From the NCBI GenBank assembly GCA_024304875.1, contig JAMWZF010000150.1, positions 1 through 7,334 on the forward strand: a stretch of DNA of 7,334 nucleotides. The letters are read 5' to 3'. The stretch is from Paracoccaceae bacterium (GTDB taxonomy: Bacteria > Pseudomonadota > Alphaproteobacteria > Rhodobacterales > Rhodobacteraceae). The notes under the pieces are model-generated. The model searched no databases, was not told the origin of the DNA, and was given only the letters and a program-made list of their open reading frames with translations. Made by a program: the position numbers and the translations under genes. Below, piece after piece: positions 1 through 5,285 of this stretch (its first letter is position 1; every line of letters starts with the position of its first letter).

Positions 1-322
1 CGTCGGGATCGCTCAGTTCAAGCGAAACGGAGCCGTCGTCGTTGTCGTGGACGCGCGCGCCCGGCGACATTTCGGCCATCCGCTCGGCGACCGGGTGAAG
101 GTCGGCCACCGCCAGCTGGAAGTCGACCGCGCCACCGGGCCTGCGCTCCATCGCGCCGCCGCCGGGGACGTAGATCGCAAGCGTCAGCGCCTCGGCCTCG
201 AAATGGGCCCAGCCGAACTCGGGCGCGATGACCGCCGGGTCGAGGTCGAGCAGGCGGGTGTAGAAGGCGGCAGAGCGGCCGAGGTCCGTCACCGGCACCT
301 TGATCATCGCGATATGGAACAT
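1..322 (-). CDS. VOC family protein (glyoxalase/bleomycin-resistance fold), 3' end cut by window edge
   Basis: The reverse strand reads from ATG at 322 without a stop to the window edge, giving 107 residues. The N-terminus (MFHIAMIKVPVTDLGRSAAF then YTRLL) is the classic first beta-alpha unit of vicinal oxygen chelate proteins: a hydrophobic strand, 'V-x-D-L-x-R-S', then 'A-F-Y'. A second strand block follows (GWAHFEAEALTLAIYVPGG, about 37-55), then a half-repeat strand (VDFQLAVADL, about 66-75) and 'LELSDPD' at the cut end, where the family usually has its last metal ligand and a DPDG turn. VOC proteins include glyoxalase I, dioxygenases and antibiotic-binding proteins; nothing here says which, so no substrate is assigned. 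A purine-rich AGGGG lies about 8 bases upstream of the ATG. The gene is divergent from rlmB. Full length is probably about 115-130 residues, so little is missing. Confidence 0.85.
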   Translation of the reverse strand, partial: MFHIAMIKVPVTDLGRSAAFYTRLLDLDPAVIAPEFGWAHFEAEALTLAIYVPGGGAMERRPGGAVDFQLAVADLHPVAERMAEMSPGARVHDNDDGSVSLELSDPD

Positions 323-369
323 CGGCCCTACCCCTGAACGAAGACCCAAGCCTTGCGCATCCGGCCCGC

Positions 370-383
370 CCGTCGCAAGACGG
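370..383 (+). other. Small GNRA-capped hairpin in the rlmB leader
   Basis: CCGTC (370-374) and GACGG (379-383) form a perfect 5-bp stem closed by the tetraloop GCAA, which fits the GNRA rule. It lies 23 bases upstream of the GTG start at 407, just before the Shine-Dalgarno stretch. It is short and may be chance in DNA this GC-rich. No promoter was recognised in the 84-base divergent region 323-406. Confidence 0.3.
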
Positions 384-406
384 ATCGGCAGCAAAGGGGG
401 CGAGAC

Positions 407-1180
407 GTGGCGAAAAAGCCGGCCTGGGTGGTCGAAAAGGAACGCAAGGGACGCGAGAGCCTCTGGCTTTTCGGCCTGCACGCGGTGCGCGACGCGCTGC
501 TGAACCCCGCGCGGGTCAAGCTGCGGCTGGTGGTCACGCGCAACGCGGCGGACCGGCTGGGCGAGGACGCGCTCGCCGCCGGGCCCGCGCCCGAGGTGGT
601 GGATCCCCGCAAGTTTCCCGTGCCGCTCGATCCCGGCTCGGTCCACCAGGGGGCGGCGCTCGAGGTGCGGCCGCTGGACTGGGGGAGCCTCGCCGAGGTC
701 TGCTTCCCCTCGGGCTTTGCCGACCCGGCCGACCGGGTCGTCCTGCTCGACCGGGTGACCGATCCGCACAACGTGGGTGCCATCCTGCGCTCGGCCGTGG
801 TCTTCGGCGCCCGCGCCGTCATTGCCGTCGCCCGCCATTCCGCGCCCGAGACCGGCGCGCTGGCCAAGACCGCCAGCGGCGCACTGGAACGCCAGCCCTA
901 TCTGAGGGTCCAGAACCTCGCCCGCGCGATGGAGGAACTGGCGGAGGCGGGCTACATGACCCTCGGCCTCGCCGGGGAGGCCGAAATGGACATCGCGGAC
1001 CTCGATACCGCCGGCCGGCCCGTCGCCCTTGTCCTCGGCGCGGAGGGGCCGGGCCTGCGGGACAAGACGCGCGAGACCTGCGACCGGCTGGTGCGGATCG
1101 GGGCGGCCGGGGGCTTCGGGTCGCTGAACGTGTCGAACGCGGCGGCCGTCGCGCTCTATGCGACACGGGCGCGCGGCTGA
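407..1180 (+). CDS. rlmB: 23S rRNA (guanosine-2'-O)-methyltransferase, TrmH/SpoU family (RlmB type)
   Basis: This 257-residue SPOUT-class methyltransferase transfers methyl from S-adenosylmethionine to a ribose 2'-OH in RNA; RlmB acts on G2251 of 23S rRNA. Residues 19-90 form the SpoU substrate-binding domain (WLFGLHAVRDALLNP). The catalytic trefoil-knot domain carries motif 1 at 113-130 (LDRVTDPHNVGAILRSA, with the conserved Asn and Arg), motif 2 at 198-207 (LVLGAEGPGL) and motif 3 at 220-241, containing SLNVSNAAAVALY. The start chosen is GTG at 407: it has AAAGGGGG six bases upstream and gives VAKKPAWVVEKE, the usual N-terminus in alphaproteobacteria. An in-frame TTG at 353 lacks a ribosome site and would add an 18-residue basic tail. 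Motif 3 begins RIGAAGGFGS where most members have 'IP'. A TrmH-type tRNA methyltransferase is the alternative, but the N-terminal domain and length favour RlmB. Confidence 0.9.
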   Translation: MAKKPAWVVEKERKGRESLWLFGLHAVRDALLNPARVKLRLVVTRNAADRLGEDALAAGPAPEVVDPRKFPVPLDPGSVHQGAALEVRPLDWGSLAEVCFPSGFADPADRVVLLDRVTDPHNVGAILRSAVVFGARAVIAVARHSAPETGALAKTASGALERQPYLRVQNLARAMEELAEAGYMTLGLAGEAEMDIADLDTAGRPVALVLGAEGPGLRDKTRETCDRLVRIGAAGGFGSLNVSNAAAVALYATRARG

Positions 1181-1230
1181 CATTCCGCCCCGGCGTCCCT
1201 ATCTGGACCGTCAGGACACAAGGAGAGACG

Positions 1231-1518
1231 ATGCCCTCCACCAAGGTTGCCACCTGCTGCTACTGCGGCACCCGCGCCGCGCTGGTCATCGACCGGTCGC
1301 GGCACGAACTGGCCTGCATATCCTGCGGGGCGCCGCTCCATGACCTCAAACAGATGCCGGCCAGCCGGACCGAGGCGGTCCACCACGCGCCCCGCAAGGG
1401 CGCCCACGCGGGCAAGGAGATGCCGCGCCGCAAGGGCGGGACGCGGAAGAAACGCAAGGGCCTCGGCAGCCGCATCTTTTCCGAGGTCTGGGACGTCCTC
1501 GAGGACATCATCGACTGA
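1231..1518 (+). CDS. Small zinc-ribbon protein of unknown function with basic linker and acidic C-terminal helix
   Basis: This is a 95-residue protein with three visible parts. Residues 9-32 carry two CxxC knuckles (C9-C-Y-C12 and C29-I-S-C32) 16 residues apart, expected to bind one zinc; an extra Cys sits at position 10. Residues 55-77 are strongly basic (for example PRRKGGTRKKRKG) and could contact nucleic acid. Residues 80-95 (SRIFSEVWDVLEDIID) look like an amphipathic acidic helix. AAGGAG (1220-1225) lies five bases before the ATG and supports the start. It follows rlmB by 50 bases on the same strand and may share its transcript, hinting at an RNA- or ribosome-related role; that is inference only. 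I do not recognise a named family. It resembles short conserved hypothetical proteins of alphaproteobacteria. Confidence 0.82.
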   Translation: MPSTKVATCCYCGTRAALVIDRSRHELACISCGAPLHDLKQMPASRTEAVHHAPRKGAHAGKEMPRRKGGTRKKRKGLGSRIFSEVWDVLEDIID

Positions 1519-1571
1519 CCGCCGACGGGTCCTGTCCTCGCCGCGCCGCGAGCGCCGACGGCAGCGTCTTG

Positions 1572-1582
1572 CTTGTCACAAG
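1572..1582. promoter_or_regulatory. Short perfect inverted repeat CTTGT-C-ACAAG upstream of the YHS gene
   Basis: An 11-base palindrome with a central C lies 91 bases before the YHS-protein start, inside the 154-base gap 1519-1672. Its TTGTCA also resembles a sigma70 -35 box, but no convincing -10 element follows at 16-18 bases. It could be a small operator; chance occurrence is quite possible. The rest of the gap holds only a GC-rich 5-bp hairpin (CTCGC/GCGAG, 1537-1552) without a T-run. Confidence 0.2.
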
Positions 1583-1672
1583 GGCGAGAGACGTCTGACA
1601 CGTGGGTTCCGTCGCGCTCTCCGCCCACCCATCCTAATGACGGACCGCCGCACCAGAGACCGGAGCCGACAG

Positions 1673-2140
1673 ATGCTGACCCGCCGACACCTGCTGACCG
1701 CCGCCCTGGCCGCGCCCGCCGCAGCAGGGCTGGGCCTTGCGCTGCCGACCCGCCTGCGCGCGGAGGAGCCGAGGATCTTCGCCGTCGATGGCATCGCGAT
1801 CCGGGGCGCGGACCCCGTGGGCTACTTCACTGCCGCCCAGCCCGTGGCGGGAGAGGGCGGCCATGCCCTGATGTGGAAGGGAGCGACCTGGCTCTTCGCC
1901 GACGCGGCGGCGCTGGCCGCCTTCGAGGCCGACCCCTATTCCTACGCGCCGGCTTTCGGCGGGTACTGCGCCTATGCGGCCTCCCAGGGCTACCTCGCCC
2001 CTTCCGTGCCAGAGGCCTGGACGGTCCACGAGGGCAGGCTCTACCTGAATGCCTCCCTGCGGGCGCGCGAGCTGTGGTTGCAGGACATCCCCGGCAATAT
2101 CGCCAAGGGAGAGGCGAACTGGCCCGCGATATTGGGCTAA
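1673..2140 (+). CDS. Exported YHS domain-containing protein with Tat-like signal peptide
   Basis: This is a 155-residue protein. Residues 1-30 form a signal peptide with an adjacent Arg pair near the N-terminus (MLTRRHLLTA), an Ala/Leu-rich core and a likely cut after LRA (about 30/31). The RR pair followed by hydrophobic residues resembles a twin-arginine signal. The mature part is one YHS domain: FAVDGIAIRGADPVGYFT (about 36-53), a WKGATWLFADAAALAAFEADP block (about 68-88), then YAPAFGGYCAYA with Cys99, and a C-terminal AWTVHEGRLYLN...NIAKGEANWP signature. YHS domains are linked to metal, often copper, handling; members of this subfamily are annotated as YHS-domain (seleno)proteins because the Cys site can be selenocysteine. 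Here it is ordinary Cys. Start: ATG 1673 has GGAG seven bases upstream. An in-frame ATG at 1637 has no ribosome site and would bury the signal peptide. Function is unproven. Confidence 0.88.
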   Translation: MLTRRHLLTAALAAPAAAGLGLALPTRLRAEEPRIFAVDGIAIRGADPVGYFTAAQPVAGEGGHALMWKGATWLFADAAALAAFEADPYSYAPAFGGYCAYAASQGYLAPSVPEAWTVHEGRLYLNASLRARELWLQDIPGNIAKGEANWPAILG

Positions 2141-2231
2141 GTCCCAGAAATCGGCCAGTTTCCGCTGCACGCTGCGTTCACGAATCAGCGACCGGGCTGG
2201 AAAGAGTGCCGCACATTCCTAGATTGAGATC

Positions 2232-2316
2232 AGAAGCGCGCAACGGAACACGCGCGTTTCCTTCACTGTCCCTCGTTCCACACCTTAGCGCTCGGGTTCG
2301 TCCCGGGCGCTTTTTT
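2232..2316 (+). ncRNA. Candidate small RNA (or 3'UTR-derived RNA) ending at an intrinsic terminator
   Basis: The 204 bases between the YHS and CoA-binding genes hold no convincing ORF but show RNA-like architecture. A hairpin at 2233-2259 pairs GCGCG (2236-2240) with CGCGC (2251-2255) and extends over a one-base bulge by GAA/TTT. A pyrimidine-rich, weakly structured run follows (about 2257-2287, including CTGTCCCTCGTTCC), then the terminator stem at 2288-2310 and T6. A weak promoter-like pair lies just upstream: CTGGAA (2197-2202) and TAGATT (2220-2225), spacing 17. CTGGAA differs by one base from the RpoH-type -35 CTTGAA. The 5' end given is inferred from that -10 box. Alternatives are the 3'UTR of the YHS mRNA, or an attenuating leader of the downstream gene. 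I do not recognise a known RNA family. Confidence 0.4.
2288..2316 (+). terminator. Strong rho-independent terminator between the YHS and CoA-binding genes
   Basis: GCGCTCGGG (2288-2296) pairs with CCCGGGCGC (2302-2310) through 9 bp, including one G-T wobble, around the loop TTCGT. Six T residues follow directly (2311-2316). It is the clearest intrinsic terminator in the window. It sits only 28 bases before the ATG of the CoA-binding gene. That gene therefore needs either a promoter overlapping this element or read-through. Confidence 0.88.
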
Positions 2317-2344
2317 ATTGTCCCGGCAGACGCTAGAGAGGGCC

Positions 2345-2815
2345 ATGACCTATTCCGACGACCACCTGCGCGCCATTCTGAAGCGGACCCGCAAGATCGC
2401 CGTGGTCGGCGTCTCGGCCAATCCGGTCCGCCCCTCCTACTATGTCGCGCGATATCTCGGTCTGAAGGGGTTCGAGATCTTTCCCGTGAACCCGGGCCTT
2501 GCCGGTCAGGCGCTTCTCGGCAGGACGGTCTACGGCTCCCTGGCCGAGGTGCCGGATGACGGGGTCGACATGGTCGACATCTTCCGCCGGTCCGAAGCCG
2601 TGCCCGAGATCGTCGACGCCGCGATGGAGCGCTGGCCGGCCCTCAAGACGGTCTGGATGCAGATCGGTGTCGAGCATCCCGAGGCGGCGGCGAAGGCCGA
2701 GGCGCGGGGCATCGACGTGATCCAGAACCGCTGCCCGAAGATCGAGTATCAGCGCCTGTTCGGCGAGCTGCGCCAGGGTGGATTCGCGACCGGGGTCATC
2801 TCGTCGAAGCTGTGA
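2345..2815 (+). CDS. CoA-binding domain protein (YccU/COG1832-type)
   Basis: This is a 156-residue single-domain Rossmann protein of the CoA-binding family related to the N-terminal part of succinyl-CoA synthetase alpha. The nucleotide-binding turn is at 17-31 (KIAVVGVSANPVRPS). It is followed by FEIFPVNPG (43-51), the 'VDMVDIFRRSEAVPEIVDAA' block (74-93), WMQIGVEHPEAA (104-115) and a C-terminal IDVIQNRCPKIE (123-133) with the conserved Cys. These features and the length match stand-alone CoA-binding proteins, which have no established enzymatic role and probably act as small-molecule sensors or carriers in the cytosol. ATG 2345 was chosen because GAGAGGG lies 3-4 bases upstream and MTYSDDHLRAIL is a family-like N-terminus. 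The in-frame TTG at 2318 abuts the terminator T-run and is unlikely. The gene starts 28 bases after the terminator and ends 109 bases before the LuxR-type gene. Confidence 0.9.
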   Translation: MTYSDDHLRAILKRTRKIAVVGVSANPVRPSYYVARYLGLKGFEIFPVNPGLAGQALLGRTVYGSLAEVPDDGVDMVDIFRRSEAVPEIVDAAMERWPALKTVWMQIGVEHPEAAAKAEARGIDVIQNRCPKIEYQRLFGELRQGGFATGVISSKL

Positions 2816-2830
2816 CCGTGGCACGCCAGC

Positions 2831-2856
2831 ACGGGTGACCGATCGGTCGATCCCGT
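2831..2856. promoter_or_regulatory. Perfect 12-bp palindrome within a longer inverted repeat, upstream of the LuxR-type gene
   Basis: GACCGATCGGTC (2837-2848) is a perfect palindrome. It is flanked by ACGGG (2831-2835) and CCCGT (2852-2856), which extend the dyad with short bulges. It lies 69 bases upstream of the ATG at 2925, followed by an AT-richer stretch (CAAACTTTCTAAATT, 2857-2871) that may contain a promoter. A second small dyad TCCGC/GCGGA (2871-2875 and 2884-2888) follows. It could be an operator, perhaps autoregulatory, or a weak terminator for the CoA-binding gene; the trailing T-run is poor, which makes an operator somewhat more likely. Confidence 0.4.
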
Positions 2857-2924
2857 CAAACTTTCTAAATTCCGCCTCATTTTGCGGACAGTCAGGGAGC
2901 TGTCGCCGGATCATGAGGTCATCA

Positions 2925-3515
2925 ATGTTTGCGAAGAACTTCTCTGTCCCCGCTTTCGTCATCGCCGTCGGGGCGATCAAGACGCAGCTGGTCACCTGGT
3001 ACGTCCTGCCGACCGGGCAGGTCACTCCGCTGATGATCGGGGGTCTCATGGTTCTCTTCACCGCCCTCACCGCCGGCGTGGTCTGGCTCTGCTTCCGCCT
3101 GATGACCGCGCAGATGGACCAACGCCGCAAGGAACGGGTCATGCCCGGCGGCGGCGAGACGGCGGCCAAGGAAGCGGTGATTTCCCAACATGCGACGGAA
3201 TGGGGGCTGTCGAAATCCGAGGCCGACGTGGCGATCTTCGTCGTGAAGGGCTTTTCCAATGCCGAGATCGCCGAGATGCGCGGCGCCTCCGTCGCCACCG
3301 TGAAATCCCAGCTCGGCAGCATCTTCCGCAAGTCCGGCCTGACCTCCCGCTACCAGCTGATCGCCTTCGTGACCGACGAGGTCGTCCAGCAGGCCCGAGC
3401 CGGCGAGACCGAAGAGCCGGCCCGCACCCAGACCCGCAAGATCCTGCCGCTGGTCGGCCGCGCCGCCCGGACCACCGCGGTCGAGGAAACAGCGCCCCGC
3501 CGGGCGACCGCCTGA
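2925..3515 (+). CDS. Membrane-tethered LuxR-type helix-turn-helix regulator
   Basis: This is a 196-residue protein. Two hydrophobic segments lie near the N-terminus: about 8-28 (VPAFVIAVGAIKTQLVTWYV) and 35-60 (PLMIGGLMVLFTALTAGVVW then LCFRLM). They are separated by a short polar turn, so both ends should face the cytoplasm. A basic/Gln-rich linker (61-90) leads to a LuxR/GerE domain at about 92-150: WGLSKSEADVAIFVVKGFSN, then AEIAEMRGASVATVKSQLGS, then IFRKSGLTSRYQLIAF, matching the scaffold, recognition and final helices. The tail (about 155-196) is low-complexity and Arg/Glu-rich. No receiver or ligand-binding domain is present. ATG 2925 is chosen for its GAGG six bases upstream. An in-frame ATG at 2913 would add four residues and has a poorly spaced site. 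The gene converges on the tad operon with an 18-base gap; control of tad genes is plausible but unproven. Confidence 0.85.
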   Translation: MFAKNFSVPAFVIAVGAIKTQLVTWYVLPTGQVTPLMIGGLMVLFTALTAGVVWLCFRLMTAQMDQRRKERVMPGGGETAAKEAVISQHATEWGLSKSEADVAIFVVKGFSNAEIAEMRGASVATVKSQLGSIFRKSGLTSRYQLIAFVTDEVVQQARAGETEEPARTQTRKILPLVGRAARTTAVEETAPRRATA

Positions 3516-3535
3516 TCCGGCCTCAGGAGCGGGTC
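3506..3535. terminator. Weak convergent hairpin between the LuxR-type and tadG-like genes
   Basis: CCTGA (3511-3515) pairs with TCAGG (3523-3527) around a 7-base loop. GACC (3506-3509) and GGTC (3532-3535) can extend the stem across an internal loop. The structure overlaps the stop codons of both converging genes and could slow transcription from either side. No T-run follows on either strand, so intrinsic termination is uncertain. Confidence 0.25.
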
Positions 3536-5285
3536 AGCGCACAAGCTGCACCCGCTCGCAGTGATGGCCGGCGAGGGTCAGCTCCCCCGCCCCCGGCGTT
3601 ACCCCGAGGTCCGACAGCAGCGCATCCAGCACCCCGTCCACCGGGGACAGCAGGCTGGCCGCGATCCGGTCCGGGAGAATCGCCATCACCCCGTTCACGA
3701 CCCCGGCCAGCGTGCCGGACACCAGGCCGCTCTGGGCCGGGTCGATCCGGATGTCGGTCGAGTCCGGTGACAGCAGGCCCGAGGCGGTCGTGGACAGGGC
3801 CTGTCCGGTGCCGAAGGCCCGCACCCTGTCGCCTGCGGCCACATCTGCGCGGGTGTAGTGAATCTCCTGCGTCTGCGAGGTCCCGACGCTGACCTGCGAC
3901 CGGGCCTGTACCTTGAGGCCGCCGAGCACGATGTCGGGCAGGATCGGAAGGTCGATGCGGAGGGTCAGGGTCAGGATGTCGGCATAGTCGAGCGCGCCCG
4001 GGTCCACCGGCCCGGCCTCGATCATCTCGGCCGACAGGGTGCCGAGGTAGACCGCAGCCACGGCGGTGCCGTTCGCCGGATGCAGCCGATCCTGCGCGGT
4101 GCGGAAACTGGCGACGACGTCGTCCGGACTGTCCCCCTGGCACGCGTGGCGGGTCAGCGTCGCCGTCGCGCCGGCCAGTTCGACGTACAGCGGCAGAGTG
4201 AGCTCGGTGGCCGTGACCCCTACGCCGAGCGACCCCAGGAGGGCCGGATCGAGCGTCAGGTCGGCGGCCAGCCGCAGCGCGGCCCGGTGTTCGGTCACCC
4301 CGACCTCTCCGATGGTGATCCAGCCGGAATGGGCGGCGGGTTCGCCCGCGTGGACGGCTGCCTCCAGGCCCAGCAGCCCGGGCACCGACAGCGCGGTGTC
4401 GAGCGACAGGGCGGAGGCCGGCGCTTCGGCCAGCGCGATGGCCCGAAGCACGTCGAGCGCGCTGACCCCGGCCTGCGAGATCAGCTCCATCGCCGTCAGC
4501 CCGAGGGCGGGGTCGATGCCACCGATGACCGCGTCGACCCGGATCGTGCGGTCCGATCCCGCCAGCGGGGCGAGGATGCCCGAGACCTCGGGCGGCAGCA
4601 CGTCCTGCAGCGCGGCGAGCAGCTGGCCGGTGGTGATTTCGGCGGTCAGGATCTCGGCCGGATTGCGCGGGTCCAGACCGGCCTGCCGCGCGATCGCGGT
4701 CAGGAGGGCGGCGGCATCGAGGCCGGTCTCGGCCAGGGTCAGGACCTGCTGCGCGGTGAAGCCCGTGCCGGTCCCGAGGGCCCGCCCCAGGGCGGTGCCG
4801 TTCAGCCCCGCGACGTGGCTGTTCAGAGAGAAGGACGTCGCGCCGGTCAGGCTGGCGGTGGCGGTGCCGTTGAGGGCGACGGTGTCGTCGTCCGTCAGGA
4901 CCACGGCGAAATGCAGCGGGGCCTGCCGGGTCAGTCCGACCTTCACCGCGTTGATCCCCGGCGTGCCGGCGGGCAGGGGGGTGAACCGGGCCTCGGGCGG
5001 CAGGGCCGGGTTGCGCAGGTACCGCCCGGTCTGCACCTCGCGCAGGTTGGCCGCGCCCAGCCCGTTTCCGGCCAGCGCGCTCTCGGTCCGGGCCGCCGCG
5101 GCGGCGGGGTCGGCCACCGCGCTCATCGCGGTGAGGTCGCTCGTTGCCTGCAGGGCCGCCCGCGCGCGGTAGAGGGAGGCCATGTCCGCCCCCAGCGCCA
5201 CGAACCCCATCAGCACGGTCAGGGCCAGCGCGAGGATCACGGCCACCGCGCCCTCTTCGTCCCGTCGGAACCGGTCAATAGGCAA
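3534..5285 (-). CDS. tadG: TadG-like Tad/Flp pilus assembly membrane protein
   Basis: This 583-residue protein has the N-terminal Tad-type anchor: RRDEEGAVAVILALAL at about 7-22, continuing hydrophobic to 34, then DMASLYRARAALQATSDLTA, the usual TadE/TadG post-anchor helix. The rest is a long Ala/Leu/Gly/Thr-rich region expected in the periplasm. It has exactly two cysteines, C382 (RHACQGDSPDD) and C576 (GHHCERVQLV), which may form a disulfide. The C-terminus ending in '...C-x-x-x-x-LV-R' resembles TadG-like proteins of Rhodobacterales. TadG-type proteins are accessory parts of the Tad (tight adherence) secretion machine that builds Flp pili. Start: TTG at 5285 has GAGAGGG about six bases upstream and overlaps the tadE end by 11 bases; no ATG or GTG exists before the anchor. 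Last gene of the visible operon. The family call is good, but the exact equivalence to A. actinomycetemcomitans TadG is less certain. Confidence 0.82.
   Translation of the reverse strand: MPIDRFRRDEEGAVAVILALALTVLMGFVALGADMASLYRARAALQATSDLTAMSAVADPAAAAARTESALAGNGLGAANLREVQTGRYLRNPALPPEARFTPLPAGTPGINAVKVGLTRQAPLHFAVVLTDDDTVALNGTATASLTGATSFSLNSHVAGLNGTALGRALGTGTGFTAQQVLTLAETGLDAAALLTAIARQAGLDPRNPAEILTAEITTGQLLAALQDVLPPEVSGILAPLAGSDRTIRVDAVIGGIDPALGLTAMELISQAGVSALDVLRAIALAEAPASALSLDTALSVPGLLGLEAAVHAGEPAAHSGWITIGEVGVTEHRAALRLAADLTLDPALLGSLGVGVTATELTLPLYVELAGATATLTRHACQGDSPDDVVASFRTAQDRLHPANGTAVAAVYLGTLSAEMIEAGPVDPGALDYADILTLTLRIDLPILPDIVLGGLKVQARSQVSVGTSQTQEIHYTRADVAAGDRVRAFGTGQALSTTASGLLSPDSTDIRIDPAQSGLVSGTLAGVVNGVMAILPDRIAASLLSPVDGVLDALLSDLGVTPGAGELTLAGHHCERVQLVR

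Noticed and set aside
353..406. TTG start for rlmB giving 18 extra residues
   Set aside because: No ribosome site, and the extra segment is not family-like; GTG 407 has AAAGGGGG at good spacing.
1247..1672. In-frame N-terminal extension of the YHS protein
   Set aside because: It overlaps the zinc-ribbon gene in another frame and would place the signal peptide in mid-protein; ATG 1673 has its own ribosome site.
2198..2215. Possible sigma54 promoter (TGG...GC-like) in the YHS-CoA gap
   Set aside because: The -24 GG and -12 GC elements do not match in sequence or spacing.
2317..2344. Known riboswitch (for example SAM-II) before the CoA-binding gene
   Set aside because: I compared the leader with the SAM-II layout and found no matching pseudoknot or conserved loop; only a terminator and a simple hairpin are visible.
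1573..2559. 328-codon plus-strand frame across the YHS gene, the terminator and the CoA-binding gene
   Set aside because: It runs through a strong terminator and out of frame through two genes with clear domains; its product is Arg/Pro/Gly-rich.
2778..2924. 49-residue upstream extension of the LuxR-type protein
   Set aside because: It would begin inside the CoA-binding gene, lacks a ribosome site and covers the palindromic region; ATG 2925 is better supported.
2333..3331. 332-codon open frame on the minus strand across the CoA-binding and LuxR-type genes
   Set aside because: Spans two well-supported plus-strand genes and the gap between them; no family features in its product.
3493..3506. 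CGCCC/GGGCG hairpin as terminator of the tad operon
   Set aside because: It lies within the LuxR coding region, and the following minus-strand bases (CTGTTTCC) are a poor T-run; it may be a codon-bias coincidence.
4066..5172. 368-codon open frame on the plus strand, antisense to the tadG-like gene
   Set aside because: Ser/Ala/Arg-rich shadow frame, no domain and no convincing ribosome site.
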